Positions 53,440 through 62,896 of a stretch of 64,000 nt of DNA are shown here, one piece after another. The notes under the pieces were generated by a model that was given only the letters and a program-made list of their open reading frames with translations, was not told where the DNA came from and did not search any database. The translations under genes were made by a program, and so were the position numbers. Position 1 is the stretch's first letter, and each line of letters opens with the position of its first letter. Source of the stretch: Billgrantia zhangzhouensis (lineage in GTDB: Bacteria > Pseudomonadota > Gammaproteobacteria > Pseudomonadales > Halomonadaceae); contig NZ_JABFTT010000010.1 of assembly GCF_021404465.1 (NCBI RefSeq), positions 1-64,000 of the forward strand, written 5' to 3'.

Positions 53440-55430
53440 CCGTCCGCCCATGTCGAGCGAGCGGCGAGTTCCCGGACCTCCGCGTAGCGATACGCTTCCA
53501 GTGCTCCGAAGCCCGCCAGGCGGCGTGCCTTGAGGCGGGTGAGCAGGGGAGAGGTCAGGCCGCACAGGAAGCGTGCCAGCAGGTCGGGGGTGGCAGGATG
53601 AGACTCGTCGCTGACGGACAGTTGCTGCACCAGTTCGCCCGCGAGTCGTGCGACGGCCTCGCTCGACAGCGGCTCGAGTGGCTCGGGGTCGGGCAGGTGA
53701 GCGATGGCACCGCGACAGGCCGAGCAGTGGCCGCAGCGCTCGGGTGCTCGGGTATCGCCGAACCACTCGGCCAGCCGGCGACTCAGGCACGCCTCGCTCT
53801 CGAACAGCGCCAACATGGCGTGCAGCCGCTCGACCTCGGCCCGCTCCTTGTCATGGAAATAGGCGTGCAACTCCTCGGTCAGGGCCGCCGGGTCGATGTC
53901 GTCGCGCAGCACCTCATAGACCTCGGTCATCTGCTTGCTCTCGAGCACCATCCAGCCCTGGGCGACGAAATAGTCCAGCGCGGTGAGTACCCTAGTGCGC
54001 TCGACGTTGAGGCCGCGCTCCTCGCCGAGCCGTTCGAGGGCTGCGAAGTCGAGGCTGAACCAGGTACGGGCGCGTTGTGATGCATCGAGAATCGCCTGGA
54101 CGAAGGTGCTGCGTTCGCCCTCGAAGCGCGACACCAGCGCCTCGGGTCTGTCGTGCAGGCGGAAGCGGTATTCGGCGAAATAGCTGTAGCGCGGCGCGAT
54201 GATACCGCGCAGTTCGAGCTGCACCAGCAGCGTCTTGAGTGGCAGCGGGCGAATGTTGCTGTGCTGGGAGAGCGAGTTGAGCACCAGCTCCCATTGGCGT
54301 CCTGGGGCGATATGGGCGCCGCCTTGGATGGCCCCGATCAACTCGTCGATCACCCGGCGGATGCCGTGAGGTTCCGGGGTGTCGCCGTAGACGAAATTCT
54401 CCAGCACGTTGATATGGTCGCGCCCGGCCAGCATCAGGCAGTCGGAGGGTTGGCCGTCGCGGCCGGCACGGCCGATCTCCTGGCTGTAGTTTTCTACCGA
54501 CTTGGGCAGATCGAAGTGCACCACGTTGCGGATGTCGGCCTTGTCGATGCCCATACCAAAGGCAATGGTGGCAACGATGCAAGGCGTTTGGCCGGCCATG
54601 AAGTCGCGCTGGATGCGCTCGCGTGTCTCGGCGTCGAGCCCGGCATGGTAGGCGGTGGCAACGAAACCCGCCTTGTTCAGGTAGGCGGCCAGGCGTTCGG
54701 CGGTCTGCTGCAGGGTGACGTAGACGATGGTGGGCTGGGGCGGTTCGCCGCCCAGCCTGGGGCGGAGCCACTCGACCAGTCGTCGCGCCCGGGTTTCGGC
54801 CGGCACCGGCGCAACTTCCAGGTTGAGGTTGGGCCGGTAGAAGCCGGTGGCGGTGACGTCGCCCTCGGTGATGCCGAAGCGCTCGCGCATGTCGGCGATC
54901 ACCCGCGGCGTGGCCGTGGCGGTCAGCAGCAGTACCTGGGGGATGCCGAACTCATGGCGGTAGTGGGGTAGCTTGAGGTAATCGGGGCGGAAGTTGTGGC
55001 CCCACTCCGAGATGCAGTGGGCCTCGTCCACGACCAGCAGCGAGATCGGCACGCGGCGGATGAAGGCGCGAAAGCGCTCGTTCTTGAGCCGCTCCACCGA
55101 GACCATGAGAATGCGGATATCGCCGCGCTTGACGCCTTCCATCACCGCCGCCGTTTCCTCGCGGCTCTGGCCCGAATCGATGCTGGCAGCGGCGATGCCG
55201 TGGCGGGCGAGGAAGGCGAGCTGATCCTGCATCAGCGCCAGTAGCGGCGAGATGACCAGCGTCAGGTGAGGCAGGTGCAGGGCCGGCAACTGGTAGCACA
55301 GCGACTTGCCCGAACCGGTGGGAAAGATCGCCGCCGCCGAACGGCCGGCGGTTATCGCTTCGATGACGGGACGCTGCCCCGGGCGGAAGTCGTCATAGCC
55401 GAAGACCTGCTGTAACGTTCGATCGATCAC
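53412..55430 (-). CDS. RecQ-family ATP-dependent DNA helicase, unusual domain order
   Basis: The 672-residue protein has the RecQ helicase core in its first 340 residues: FRPGQRPVIEAI (motif 0), FPTGSGKSLCYQ (motif I), VDEAHCISEWGHNFRPDY (motif II plus aromatic loop), TATATP and ATIAFGMGIDKADIR with QEIGRAGRDG (motif VI). The four-Cys zinc module (CLSRRL...CGHCSAC) lies only near 545-570, after about 200 residues that in E. coli RecQ would follow it. No HRDC domain is evident. It is therefore a RecQ-like helicase of a different subfamily. It probably works in recombination or repair. Confidence 0.9.
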   Translation of the reverse strand: MIDRTLQQVFGYDDFRPGQRPVIEAITAGRSAAAIFPTGSGKSLCYQLPALHLPHLTLVISPLLALMQDQLAFLARHGIAAASIDSGQSREETAAVMEGVKRGDIRILMVSVERLKNERFRAFIRRVPISLLVVDEAHCISEWGHNFRPDYLKLPHYRHEFGIPQVLLLTATATPRVIADMRERFGITEGDVTATGFYRPNLNLEVAPVPAETRARRLVEWLRPRLGGEPPQPTIVYVTLQQTAERLAAYLNKAGFVATAYHAGLDAETRERIQRDFMAGQTPCIVATIAFGMGIDKADIRNVVHFDLPKSVENYSQEIGRAGRDGQPSDCLMLAGRDHINVLENFVYGDTPEPHGIRRVIDELIGAIQGGAHIAPGRQWELVLNSLSQHSNIRPLPLKTLLVQLELRGIIAPRYSYFAEYRFRLHDRPEALVSRFEGERSTFVQAILDASQRARTWFSLDFAALERLGEERGLNVERTRVLTALDYFVAQGWMVLESKQMTEVYEVLRDDIDPAALTEELHAYFHDKERAEVERLHAMLALFESEACLSRRLAEWFGDTRAPERCGHCSACRGAIAHLPDPEPLEPLSSEAVARLAGELVQQLSVSDESHPATPDLLARFLCGLTSPLLTRLKARRLAGFGALEAYRYAEVRELAARSTWADGQASAAPMP

Positions 55431-55719
55431 GTGGGCACTCCCTGCGTAATTGCTTTACGTACCGTTTTTCCTAGGCGGAGGTCGTGGCGACCACCGGACG
55501 AACATTCTCGCATATCGTCGGTTTCGACGATTATCCGTTCCCGCGCGACCACGCTCCATGGCAGCGTGCCCGAGCCGCTGTGCGTGGCGCACCTGACTGC
55601 CAACTGGGTAGCCACAGGGGAGAGTGGCGGGGCCAAGGCTTGGCGCGCATCGGGGTCATGACCCGAGAGGCCGAGATTGGCATAATGCCTCTTTATTCTT
55701 CGCCCGCAGGGAAGACGCC

Positions 55720-57156
55720 ATGACCGCTTGGAGCAAGCTGCTGATCGCCACGACGCGGCTGATCGACCTGCATGACAGCGCTCACGAGCCCGGTTCGCCT
55801 TTCGTGCAGGTGAGCCAGGAGCAGCGTCGCGGCCTGCGTGACGGCTACTGGCTCGACCTTGGCTGCCTGCTGCTCGACTACCTGCTCGACGAGGATTTCG
55901 CTACCAACAGCGCTTTCGTCTCGCAGAGCCGCTGCCTCAATCACCTGCGCGAGGTGTACCCGGGGCTGCCCCACGACGACCTGAGCTTCGTCATCAACCT
56001 GCTCTCCACCCCCAGCGAGATCCACTTTCGCCAGCCATCGTCGACCATGGGCGACGGCGCGACGGCAGAAGAGCGCAGCCGGCGCAGCACCAAGCGCACC
56101 GCACTGATCGAGAAACAGGGCCAGACCGGCCAGGTGCGCCTCACCCCGAGCGGCCGCCAGGCGGTGACCCTGGCCAGCCAGGTCGAGGACCTGCTCTACT
56201 CCGAGTACGATGCCGCCAAGGTGCTGGCAGCACTGGCGCGGGGTGATTTCTCCCGCATTCCCGACATCACCAACCAGATCCTGCTGGCGATCCGCGCCCT
56301 GACCCAGGAGCTGCGACGGGTGCGTGAGAATCCCACCCGTGAAGGCAAGCTCTCCGCGCTGCTCGACAACGAGCGCCACTATCACAATGCGCTGACCAAC
56401 ATTCAGCAGACGCTGCTCGATGCCCGTGCCCAGCTTGCCACGCCGCGGCTGATGGAGCGCTTCGAGAGCTGGCGCGAGGCGCAGTCCGACGACTGGGACC
56501 TGCGCGTGCTCTCCAGCGCCATCGGCCGCGTGCTCACCGCCATCGAGAATCTCTCGCGGCGGCTCTCCGAGCTGCTGGCCGATATCGCCGAGGGGCGCAT
56601 CCAGGCCATGGGCGTGATCGACTTCCAGGACATGGCGCGCCAGCTGCTCGAGGTGCCGCCCGCGGGTGCGCTGCGCGATGCCGTGGTGGCGCGCATGATG
56701 CCGCTGCACGTGCAGGCCGCCTTCCCGCGCCTGGCACCGCTGGTGCCGCTGCTCGAGAGTCGTCGCGCCGATGTCAGCCCGGTGGCGCTGGTGTTCGACG
56801 AGGCGCGCGACGCCGCCCCCGAGGACCCGCTGCTGGCTCGCTTCCTCGAAGCGCGGGGGCCGGCGTTGCGCCAGCGCCTCAAGCGCGCGCCGCTGTCGCT
56901 GCCCGAGGCGCTGACCGAGGGCTGGCATCGCTTCGAAGAGGGCGACTGCCTGGCCCAACTGCTCAATACCTTCGTCGATACCGAACTGCTGGCCCCGGGG
57001 CTGACGGTGGGTATCGACGCTACGCCGTTCGAGCTCGAACTCGACGACGGCCGCCGCATCGAGGGGGCCGTGACTCCCTCTCTTGGCTTCTTTCTACAGG
57101 CGCCCGCTGCCGCGCCTAACGCCATATCGCGCATCGATCAGGACGAGCCAGTATGA
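55720..57156 (+). CDS. jetA: Wadjet/Mks condensin kleisin-like subunit (JetA/MksF-like)
   Basis: The 478-residue protein is mainly helical and has an N-terminal region resembling a winged-helix fold, as expected of MukF/MksF/JetA. It bridges the SMC heads and holds the MukE-like partner. It lacks recognisable DUF3375 or DUF2397 signatures, so by elimination it points away from Wadjet types I and III and toward type II or the MksF group. The start at 55720 follows AGGGAAGACGCC; an upstream in-frame ATG at 55624 is less convincing. It overlaps the next gene by 4 bases. Its identity depends strongly on the neighbours. Confidence 0.75.
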   Translation: MTAWSKLLIATTRLIDLHDSAHEPGSPFVQVSQEQRRGLRDGYWLDLGCLLLDYLLDEDFATNSAFVSQSRCLNHLREVYPGLPHDDLSFVINLLSTPSEIHFRQPSSTMGDGATAEERSRRSTKRTALIEKQGQTGQVRLTPSGRQAVTLASQVEDLLYSEYDAAKVLAALARGDFSRIPDITNQILLAIRALTQELRRVRENPTREGKLSALLDNERHYHNALTNIQQTLLDARAQLATPRLMERFESWREAQSDDWDLRVLSSAIGRVLTAIENLSRRLSELLADIAEGRIQAMGVIDFQDMARQLLEVPPAGALRDAVVARMMPLHVQAAFPRLAPLVPLLESRRADVSPVALVFDEARDAAPEDPLLARFLEARGPALRQRLKRAPLSLPEALTEGWHRFEEGDCLAQLLNTFVDTELLAPGLTVGIDATPFELELDDGRRIEGAVTPSLGFFLQAPAAAPNAISRIDQDEPV

Positions 57157-57989
57157 ACATGACCGAGATGGGCGAAGTGGTCGCCTACCTGCTGCGCTAT
57201 CGCAGCGCCGAACGCACCCCGGGCGGCGGGCGCAAGCGCCGGGCCGCCCGCGAGGGGCAGCTCTCCGAACGCGATGTCTGCGCGCTTATCGACGATGCCA
57301 GTGAGGCCGAGCGCGAGGCGCTGCGCGACTTCCTGGCCGGGCAAGGGCTGAGGCTCAAGGCCTTCGAATCCGGCGACTACCCCGGCATCGCACCCGGCTC
57401 GCGCTACTACGCGCTGCTGCCTGACCCGGAGCTGGAGCAGCCACCGCTCTATACCCGCGAGCCGGTGTTCGAGGCGCTCAAGCTGCGCCAGGAGAGCCGC
57501 GCCGAGCTGGCCCAGTGGTACCTGCAACTGTGGCTGCTGATGCATACGCTGCTCTACACCCGCTACAACCGCGCGCTCTCCGATGTCAGCCGCTACCAGG
57601 AGGCCACTTTTGCCGGGGCCGAGCTAGTCGAGCTGATGCGCGACCAGTTGGAGACGCTGCGCAGCCTGGGCGAGGAGGCGCCGGAGAGCAGTCGCGTGCT
57701 GCTGGAGGAGCGTGGCGAGGACATCAGCCGCCGGGTGCGTGCCTTCATCGACCTGCAGGTGCGTGCCGGGCTGCTCGAAAGCTTGCGTGATGCCGAAGCG
57801 AGTGCCGGCACCGAGGAGAGCGTCGGCGAGGTATGGCAGCAGACCCTGCTCGGGGCGCTGGAGAGCGAGCAGATCGGCATTCATCAGCTTGGCCATCTGC
57901 AAGCGCTGGCTCAGGGCCGTGCCCAGGGCCGCTATCGGGACGAAGAGTGCGAGGCCGCCATCGATGAGCACGAGGAGACCCAGGCATGA
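57153..57989 (+). CDS. jetB: Wadjet/Mks condensin MukE-like subunit (JetB/MksE-like)
   Basis: The 278-residue protein is helical and acidic, the size of a KITE subunit (MukE/MksE/JetB). Segments such as MGEVVAYLLRYRSAER at the start and LQESRAELAQWYLQLWLLMHTLLY-like helices (read here as LAQWYLQLWLLMHTLLYTRY) in the middle suit a winged-helix dimer. It would bind the kleisin-like subunit and DNA. It overlaps the genes on both sides by ATGA, so stoichiometric coupled translation is expected. Sequence alone gives little; position between the jetA-like and SMC genes supports the call. Confidence 0.74.
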   Translation: MNMTEMGEVVAYLLRYRSAERTPGGGRKRRAAREGQLSERDVCALIDDASEAEREALRDFLAGQGLRLKAFESGDYPGIAPGSRYYALLPDPELEQPPLYTREPVFEALKLRQESRAELAQWYLQLWLLMHTLLYTRYNRALSDVSRYQEATFAGAELVELMRDQLETLRSLGEEAPESSRVLLEERGEDISRRVRAFIDLQVRAGLLESLRDAEASAGTEESVGEVWQQTLLGALESEQIGIHQLGHLQALAQGRAQGRYRDEECEAAIDEHEETQA

Positions 57990-60900
57990 GCGTGATCAAC
58001 CGCATCGAGGTCGCCAACCTGCTCAACAAGCACGGCGACGTGGCTTCGCCCTGGGACGCCAAGATGCGCCACCTGCTGCTCGACCTGCGCGGCCAGTCGA
58101 GCGCCATCAGCATGGAGAACGGCTTCGGCAAGACCACGCTCTCCGAGGCGCTGATCGGCCTGCTGTCGCGGGACCGCACGCTGCTCTCGCGCACCCGGCG
58201 CAAGTGCTCGCCCTCGGCGGTGGGCGGCACGGCGCGTAGCTGGAGCCACCTGCGCGTGGAGTTCCGTTCGCGCAGCGGGCTCGAGCGCCAGAACGACATG
58301 CTCGCTGCGGTAGGTGAGGAAGTTGCCGGAGAGACCTTCGTGTTCGGCTTCTACGGCTACAGCGATGGCAGCGGGCTCTCCTTCTATCACTATGCCGGGC
58401 GCCTCGAAGACGTGCCGGTGCACCACCTGACCCTTGACGGCAAACTGGCGCTCTACGCCAACCGCGACGTCAAGGCGGCCATGGCCGAGCGCAGTGTGCG
58501 CCTGACCCACAACCGCGAGGAGTGGCTCGAGGCGGTGGGAGCTCATGTGTCGCGTCGCGAGCTGGCCCAGCTTGCCGCCTTCCAGAAAGAAGGTGGCGCC
58601 GACAAGAGCCAGATCTTCAACGCCATCAAGCCCCGCGCCGGCGAAAAGGCCGACCAGGCGTTCTTCTTCGAGGTGCTGGCCCCCGAGATCCTCTCCGGCG
58701 CCACCCGTGGCGAGACCGACGAGAGCGAGGAACTGATCGAGGAGGTGATCCTCAACTCCGGCACCAACATCACCGAACTGCGTCATCGCTTGGAAGAGGC
58801 CGAGAGCGACCAGCGCCGCGCCAGCGACAAGGTGGTGCGTCTGGCCGAGCTGCGCGAGCAGGGCGAGTCGCTGCGCGATGCTCGCGCCCGCCTGATGGAA
58901 CTCGACCAGGGCCTGGCAGCCAGCGAAGCCTTGCTGGGCGGGCAGGCGCTGCTGGGTCTGCCGGGGCTACCCCGCGCCAGTTCCGAGGAGGACGTCGAGG
59001 AGAGCGGGACCGCCCCGCTGGATGGCTTTGCCTGGATTGCCGGCGATACCTCGCGGCCGAGGGTTTCCACCTCGCTGTTGGCGACGCTTTCGGGTCTTTC
59101 CGAGCGGGCGGTGCGCCAGGCGCTCTCCGAGCGTGGCGCCCGGGTCGACGTGCACCGACGACTGATTCACTTGCCCCAGGCCGTGTGGCCGCTCAACCGC
59201 GACGTGGGTCATGTGAGCTTCAAGGCCGCTCGTGAGTGGCTGGCCGAAAGCCACGCCCTGGCCGATGACACGGCTCGCGACCGCGCCCTGAGCGCGCTGG
59301 ACGAGGGCGCCGACGCCTTCGAGGCCGCCGACGGTAACCGCTTCCGCGAGGAGGTGATCGGCGATGGAGTCTACCTCGAGGAGCTGACCCGCGAGCTGGC
59401 CGCATTGGACGAGCGCCGCGACGATCTGGAGCACGAGCGCGAGCGGCTGGAGTCTCAGCAGCGCGACTTCGTCGACAACCAGAGCTTCTACACCCAGGCG
59501 TTGGCCGAGGGGCTGTTCAGCGAGGCCGAGCTGGAGAGCCCCGAAGCCAGCGCCGAAGCGGCCAAGATCCAGGCCGCCGACGCTCGCCGCGCCCTCAACG
59601 CGCACCTGGGCCGTGTCGGCGAGCTCAAGCAGGTCGCCGCCTGGCATGATGCCTACCGCCGCGAGTGCCCCGATCTGGCACCGGCCGAGCGGCTCGAAGA
59701 GAAGCTGGAGCGCGAGGCAGAGCTGGCCGAGTCCCTCGATGAGCTGACCCGGCGCCGCGACGAGGTGCTCAGCACCTTCGAGGCCGCCCGCGGCGAGCGC
59801 GAGCGGCTCAACGGCGAGCGTGAACGTCTGAGTGGCGAGCAGGGCCTGCTGGCCCGCGGCCAGGCGCCCTGGCGCGCCTTCGTCGAGGGCTGGCCGGGTG
59901 AAGAGGTGAGCGGCTTCTGGTCGCGGCGCAAGACCGCGTTGGCCGAGCTGGAGTCGAACTATCGCGAGGCAGAGCAGCGCCATCAGGAGGCTGAACGTAC
60001 CCTGGCCCGGCTGGCGCCGCTGGCCGAGGCCGCCCGCCGTTATGGCGAGCTGCACGGCGACGACGAGCCGGTGCACCTGCGCGCACGCCTGCGCGAGGCG
60101 GAGCGCGAGCTGGGTGACGAGCGCAAGCGGCTGCAGGACGAGGAGAGCCACCTGCGCACGCTGCACCGAGCACGGCTCGATTTCGCCGAGCGCAGCGAGC
60201 TGACCCCGGAGAAGTGGCTGGCCGATGCCCGGCGCCGCTACCCGCGACTACTGCGCGAAGCGGAGACGCTGGAAGCTGACATCGCCGCCCGGGAGCGCTA
60301 TCTGGAGAGCCTCACCGGTGATCCGCTGGAGCGGCGCGTGGTGGAGGCCGAGGCTCACCGTCACCTGGATGCCGCCGATATCGCCTGGCAGCCGCTGCAT
60401 GCGGTACTCAACGTCGAGACTCATACCCCCGAGCAGCGCCGCGAGTGGCTGGTGCAGGCCGCCGGGGTGCTGTTCGCCCCGGTGGTGGCCGGACGCGAGG
60501 CGGCCGAGTCCGCCGCCGCCACGCTGATCGAGGCGGGTTTGGCGGTGCCGGTGTTCGAGGCCGCGGCGCTGGCCGGCCTACTGGCCCGGGGCGAACCGCC
60601 CCTGGGAGCGGTAGCCGGCGTCGAGACCCTGGCGGTAAAGGCGGCGCTGGATCCCAGCTACCTGGAAGCGCTGCGCGAAGCCACCGAGAAGCGGCTGGCC
60701 GCCGACCGTGAGCGCCAGGTGGCCCTGGCCGTGGAGTGCGAGCGGCTCGATCCCCATGGCGAGACCTTCGCCCTGGCGCTGCGCGCCCGCGAGGCCGACG
60801 AGGCTCAGGTCGAGGTGGCTCTGGAGGCGCTGGCCGAGCGCCAGGTGGCCCTGGCCGAACGTGAGGCGGAACTGGCGCCACGGCTCACCGACGCCGCGCT

Positions 60901-62893
60901 CACCTGTATCGACGACTATCAGCGCTACCTGCAGGAGGGCGGCGAGTTCGCCCAGCAGGAGGCCGCCGAGGCACGGCTGGAAGCCGAGACGGCGCTGGCC
61001 GACCTCGCACCGCAGCGCGAAGCGGCGGCCCGTGAGCTGGAGGCCCATGGCCAGACCTGGCTCGCCGCCGAACAGTTCAGCGACGCTGGCGGCGTCGAGC
61101 GGCTACAGGCGCTGGAGGCGCGCCTCGCCGAGCTCGAGCGGCACCTGAGTGAGGTGAGCGTCCGACTGGCCGCCGCCGAGGAGCAGCGCGAGACGCTCAA
61201 GCGCCAGGTGGAAGAGACAGAAGCCCAACTGCGCGGCATCTTCAGCGACGGTGAGCGCGACCGCCTGCGTGCCCTGGTGCGCTTCGAAGCCGAGGGCGGC
61301 GTCGATTTCATGGCCGCTGCCGCCGAGGTGCAGGCCGAGCTGGAGGCCGCTCAGGCTCGAGCGACGAGGCGCGCCGACTTCGACTTCACCCGTATTCGCG
61401 CCTACCTGGAAGTGCGTGATGCCGCCGGCGGCAGCCAGAAGCTCGAGCGCGAGATCGCTCGGGTCAGGCGCGAGCTTGGCGAGCTGCGCGAGACGCGCAA
61501 GGCGCGTGCCGAGGAGCGCGATGCGCTGGAGGCACGTCTTGCCGAGCAGCGCCGGGCACTGGCCTGCGTCGACCAACTGGCGGTGGAGTGGCTGCGGGTA
61601 CTGCGTGAGCTTCCCGAGGGCTGGCCGCGTCGCCTGGCGGCGCTGGTCGACCTCGACGAGGCGAGCCGTTGGTCCGGCGACGCTGCCGAGTTCGCGGCGC
61701 GCAACGCCGCTCTGGATAGTTGGCGTGAGATGGCTGGTATCGACGACACAGGCCAGGATGTGCTCGATATCGAGGCGCTGGAGGCGTGTCAGCAGACCCT
61801 GGTCGATGCCCTGGGTGAACTCAACCTGGGCGAGCAGGCGCGCAACCGCGAACGCCAGGCGCGCCAGGTCGAAGGCGGCGAACGCAAGCTGGCCGAGGCC
61901 CTGGCCGAAGCCGCCCACAGCCGCATGTTCAGCGACACCGAGCGCGCCCGCCTGGCCGGATTGACGCATGCCAGCGCCGAGGCGCTGGACGACCTCTCGC
62001 GCCTGCACGACCAGCTTGCCGGTCAGCTCGACGACCACAAGGTGCGGGTCGAGCGGCTGCACGCCTCACGTGAGCAGATCGAAGGCACCCTGGTGGAGCG
62101 CCTCAGTTCGATCATCTCGGACGCCGCCGGCAACCTCGACATCCTCAAGCGCGTGGCCAAGAGCAGCGGCGAGGGCGGGGCCTTTTTCGAGGTCAAGGCC
62201 TCGCTGATCGGCTCCGACCAGCTGCGCGACCTCATCGCCACGCTGCTGGCCGACATCGACGAGCACCAGGCCGCCATGCGCCGCCGCGCCGAACGCGACG
62301 GCGGCATGGTCGACGGCGAGGCGCGCCGGCGCGACGATGACCTGCTACGCCAGATCCGCCGACGCATCTACCGCGGGCTGTTCCACGACGTGGCGATCCG
62401 CCTCAAGCACGACGCCATCCGTCCTCACGGGAGGCTGTTCTCGCTCAACGAGGAGATGTCGGAGGGCCAGCGCGAGGCGGTATCGCTGATGTGGCTGGTC
62501 AAGCTCTCCGAGTTCGCCATCGAACGCGAGCTACGCGAACTGCCGGGGCACCACCGCCGCCGCGCCCGCACCAGCCGCGAAAGCGTGATCCTGCTCGACG
62601 GCCTGTTCTCCAAGCTCTCGCACCGCCGCCTGATCCAGGACTCGCTGGAGTCGCTGCGCAACACTCGCGGGCGCTTCCAGATGATCGGCCTGATCCACAA
62701 CCCCAATTACGAGAACGACCCCGATATCTTCCCCACCTACCTGGTGGGCAGCGTGATCGGCGGCGCTCAGGGGCAGGGCGGCCACGTGATGGTGCGCGAC
62801 GGCCGCATCGCCGCGCCGGAATCGCTCGGTCGCAGCACTGGCGAGGCCAGCCTGTTCGGTATCCACGTCAGCGAGCCGGCGACCCAGGAGTAA
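57986..62893 (+). CDS. jetC: Giant SMC-type ATPase of Wadjet/Mks system (JetC/MksB-like)
   Basis: The 1635-residue protein has ABC head halves at both ends and Glu/Arg/Ala/Leu-rich coiled-coil arms between. The N-terminal ATP loop is SMENGFGKTTLSEA (Lys about 49), with Met where Walker A has its first Gly. The signature is MSEGQREAVSLM near 1491. Walker B is SVILLDGLFSKLS (Asp about 1538), with Gly replacing the catalytic Glu. A hinge-like globular region lies at about 775-890, and an extra wHTH-like block at about 325-430. It is longer than MukB (about 1486). It would extrude DNA loops and identify plasmids for cleavage by the JetD-like partner. Confidence 0.86.
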   Translation: MSVINRIEVANLLNKHGDVASPWDAKMRHLLLDLRGQSSAISMENGFGKTTLSEALIGLLSRDRTLLSRTRRKCSPSAVGGTARSWSHLRVEFRSRSGLERQNDMLAAVGEEVAGETFVFGFYGYSDGSGLSFYHYAGRLEDVPVHHLTLDGKLALYANRDVKAAMAERSVRLTHNREEWLEAVGAHVSRRELAQLAAFQKEGGADKSQIFNAIKPRAGEKADQAFFFEVLAPEILSGATRGETDESEELIEEVILNSGTNITELRHRLEEAESDQRRASDKVVRLAELREQGESLRDARARLMELDQGLAASEALLGGQALLGLPGLPRASSEEDVEESGTAPLDGFAWIAGDTSRPRVSTSLLATLSGLSERAVRQALSERGARVDVHRRLIHLPQAVWPLNRDVGHVSFKAAREWLAESHALADDTARDRALSALDEGADAFEAADGNRFREEVIGDGVYLEELTRELAALDERRDDLEHERERLESQQRDFVDNQSFYTQALAEGLFSEAELESPEASAEAAKIQAADARRALNAHLGRVGELKQVAAWHDAYRRECPDLAPAERLEEKLEREAELAESLDELTRRRDEVLSTFEAARGERERLNGERERLSGEQGLLARGQAPWRAFVEGWPGEEVSGFWSRRKTALAELESNYREAEQRHQEAERTLARLAPLAEAARRYGELHGDDEPVHLRARLREAERELGDERKRLQDEESHLRTLHRARLDFAERSELTPEKWLADARRRYPRLLREAETLEADIAARERYLESLTGDPLERRVVEAEAHRHLDAADIAWQPLHAVLNVETHTPEQRREWLVQAAGVLFAPVVAGREAAESAAATLIEAGLAVPVFEAAALAGLLARGEPPLGAVAGVETLAVKAALDPSYLEALREATEKRLAADRERQVALAVECERLDPHGETFALALRAREADEAQVEVALEALAERQVALAEREAELAPRLTDAALTCIDDYQRYLQEGGEFAQQEAAEARLEAETALADLAPQREAAARELEAHGQTWLAAEQFSDAGGVERLQALEARLAELERHLSEVSVRLAAAEEQRETLKRQVEETEAQLRGIFSDGERDRLRALVRFEAEGGVDFMAAAAEVQAELEAAQARATRRADFDFTRIRAYLEVRDAAGGSQKLEREIARVRRELGELRETRKARAEERDALEARLAEQRRALACVDQLAVEWLRVLRELPEGWPRRLAALVDLDEASRWSGDAAEFAARNAALDSWREMAGIDDTGQDVLDIEALEACQQTLVDALGELNLGEQARNRERQARQVEGGERKLAEALAEAAHSRMFSDTERARLAGLTHASAEALDDLSRLHDQLAGQLDDHKVRVERLHASREQIEGTLVERLSSIISDAAGNLDILKRVAKSSGEGGAFFEVKASLIGSDQLRDLIATLLADIDEHQAAMRRRAERDGGMVDGEARRRDDDLLRQIRRRIYRGLFHDVAIRLKHDAIRPHGRLFSLNEEMSEGQREAVSLMWLVKLSEFAIERELRELPGHHRRRARTSRESVILLDGLFSKLSHRRLIQDSLESLRNTRGRFQMIGLIHNPNYENDPDIFPTYLVGSVIGGAQGQGGHVMVRDGRIAAPESLGRSTGEASLFGIHVSEPATQE

Positions 62894-62896
62894 GCG

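Noticed and set aside
55431..55719. Short plus-strand frames and a GGGTCATGACCC palindrome before jetA
   Set aside because: The frames overlap one another without similarity or good ribosome sites. The palindrome is short and no promoter pair with correct spacing could be matched, so the stretch is left as leader or promoter DNA without a firm feature.
57693..58786. Minus-strand frames within jetB/jetC
   Set aside because: They are shadows of the Glu/Arg/Leu-rich coiled-coil coding sequence and carry no motifs.
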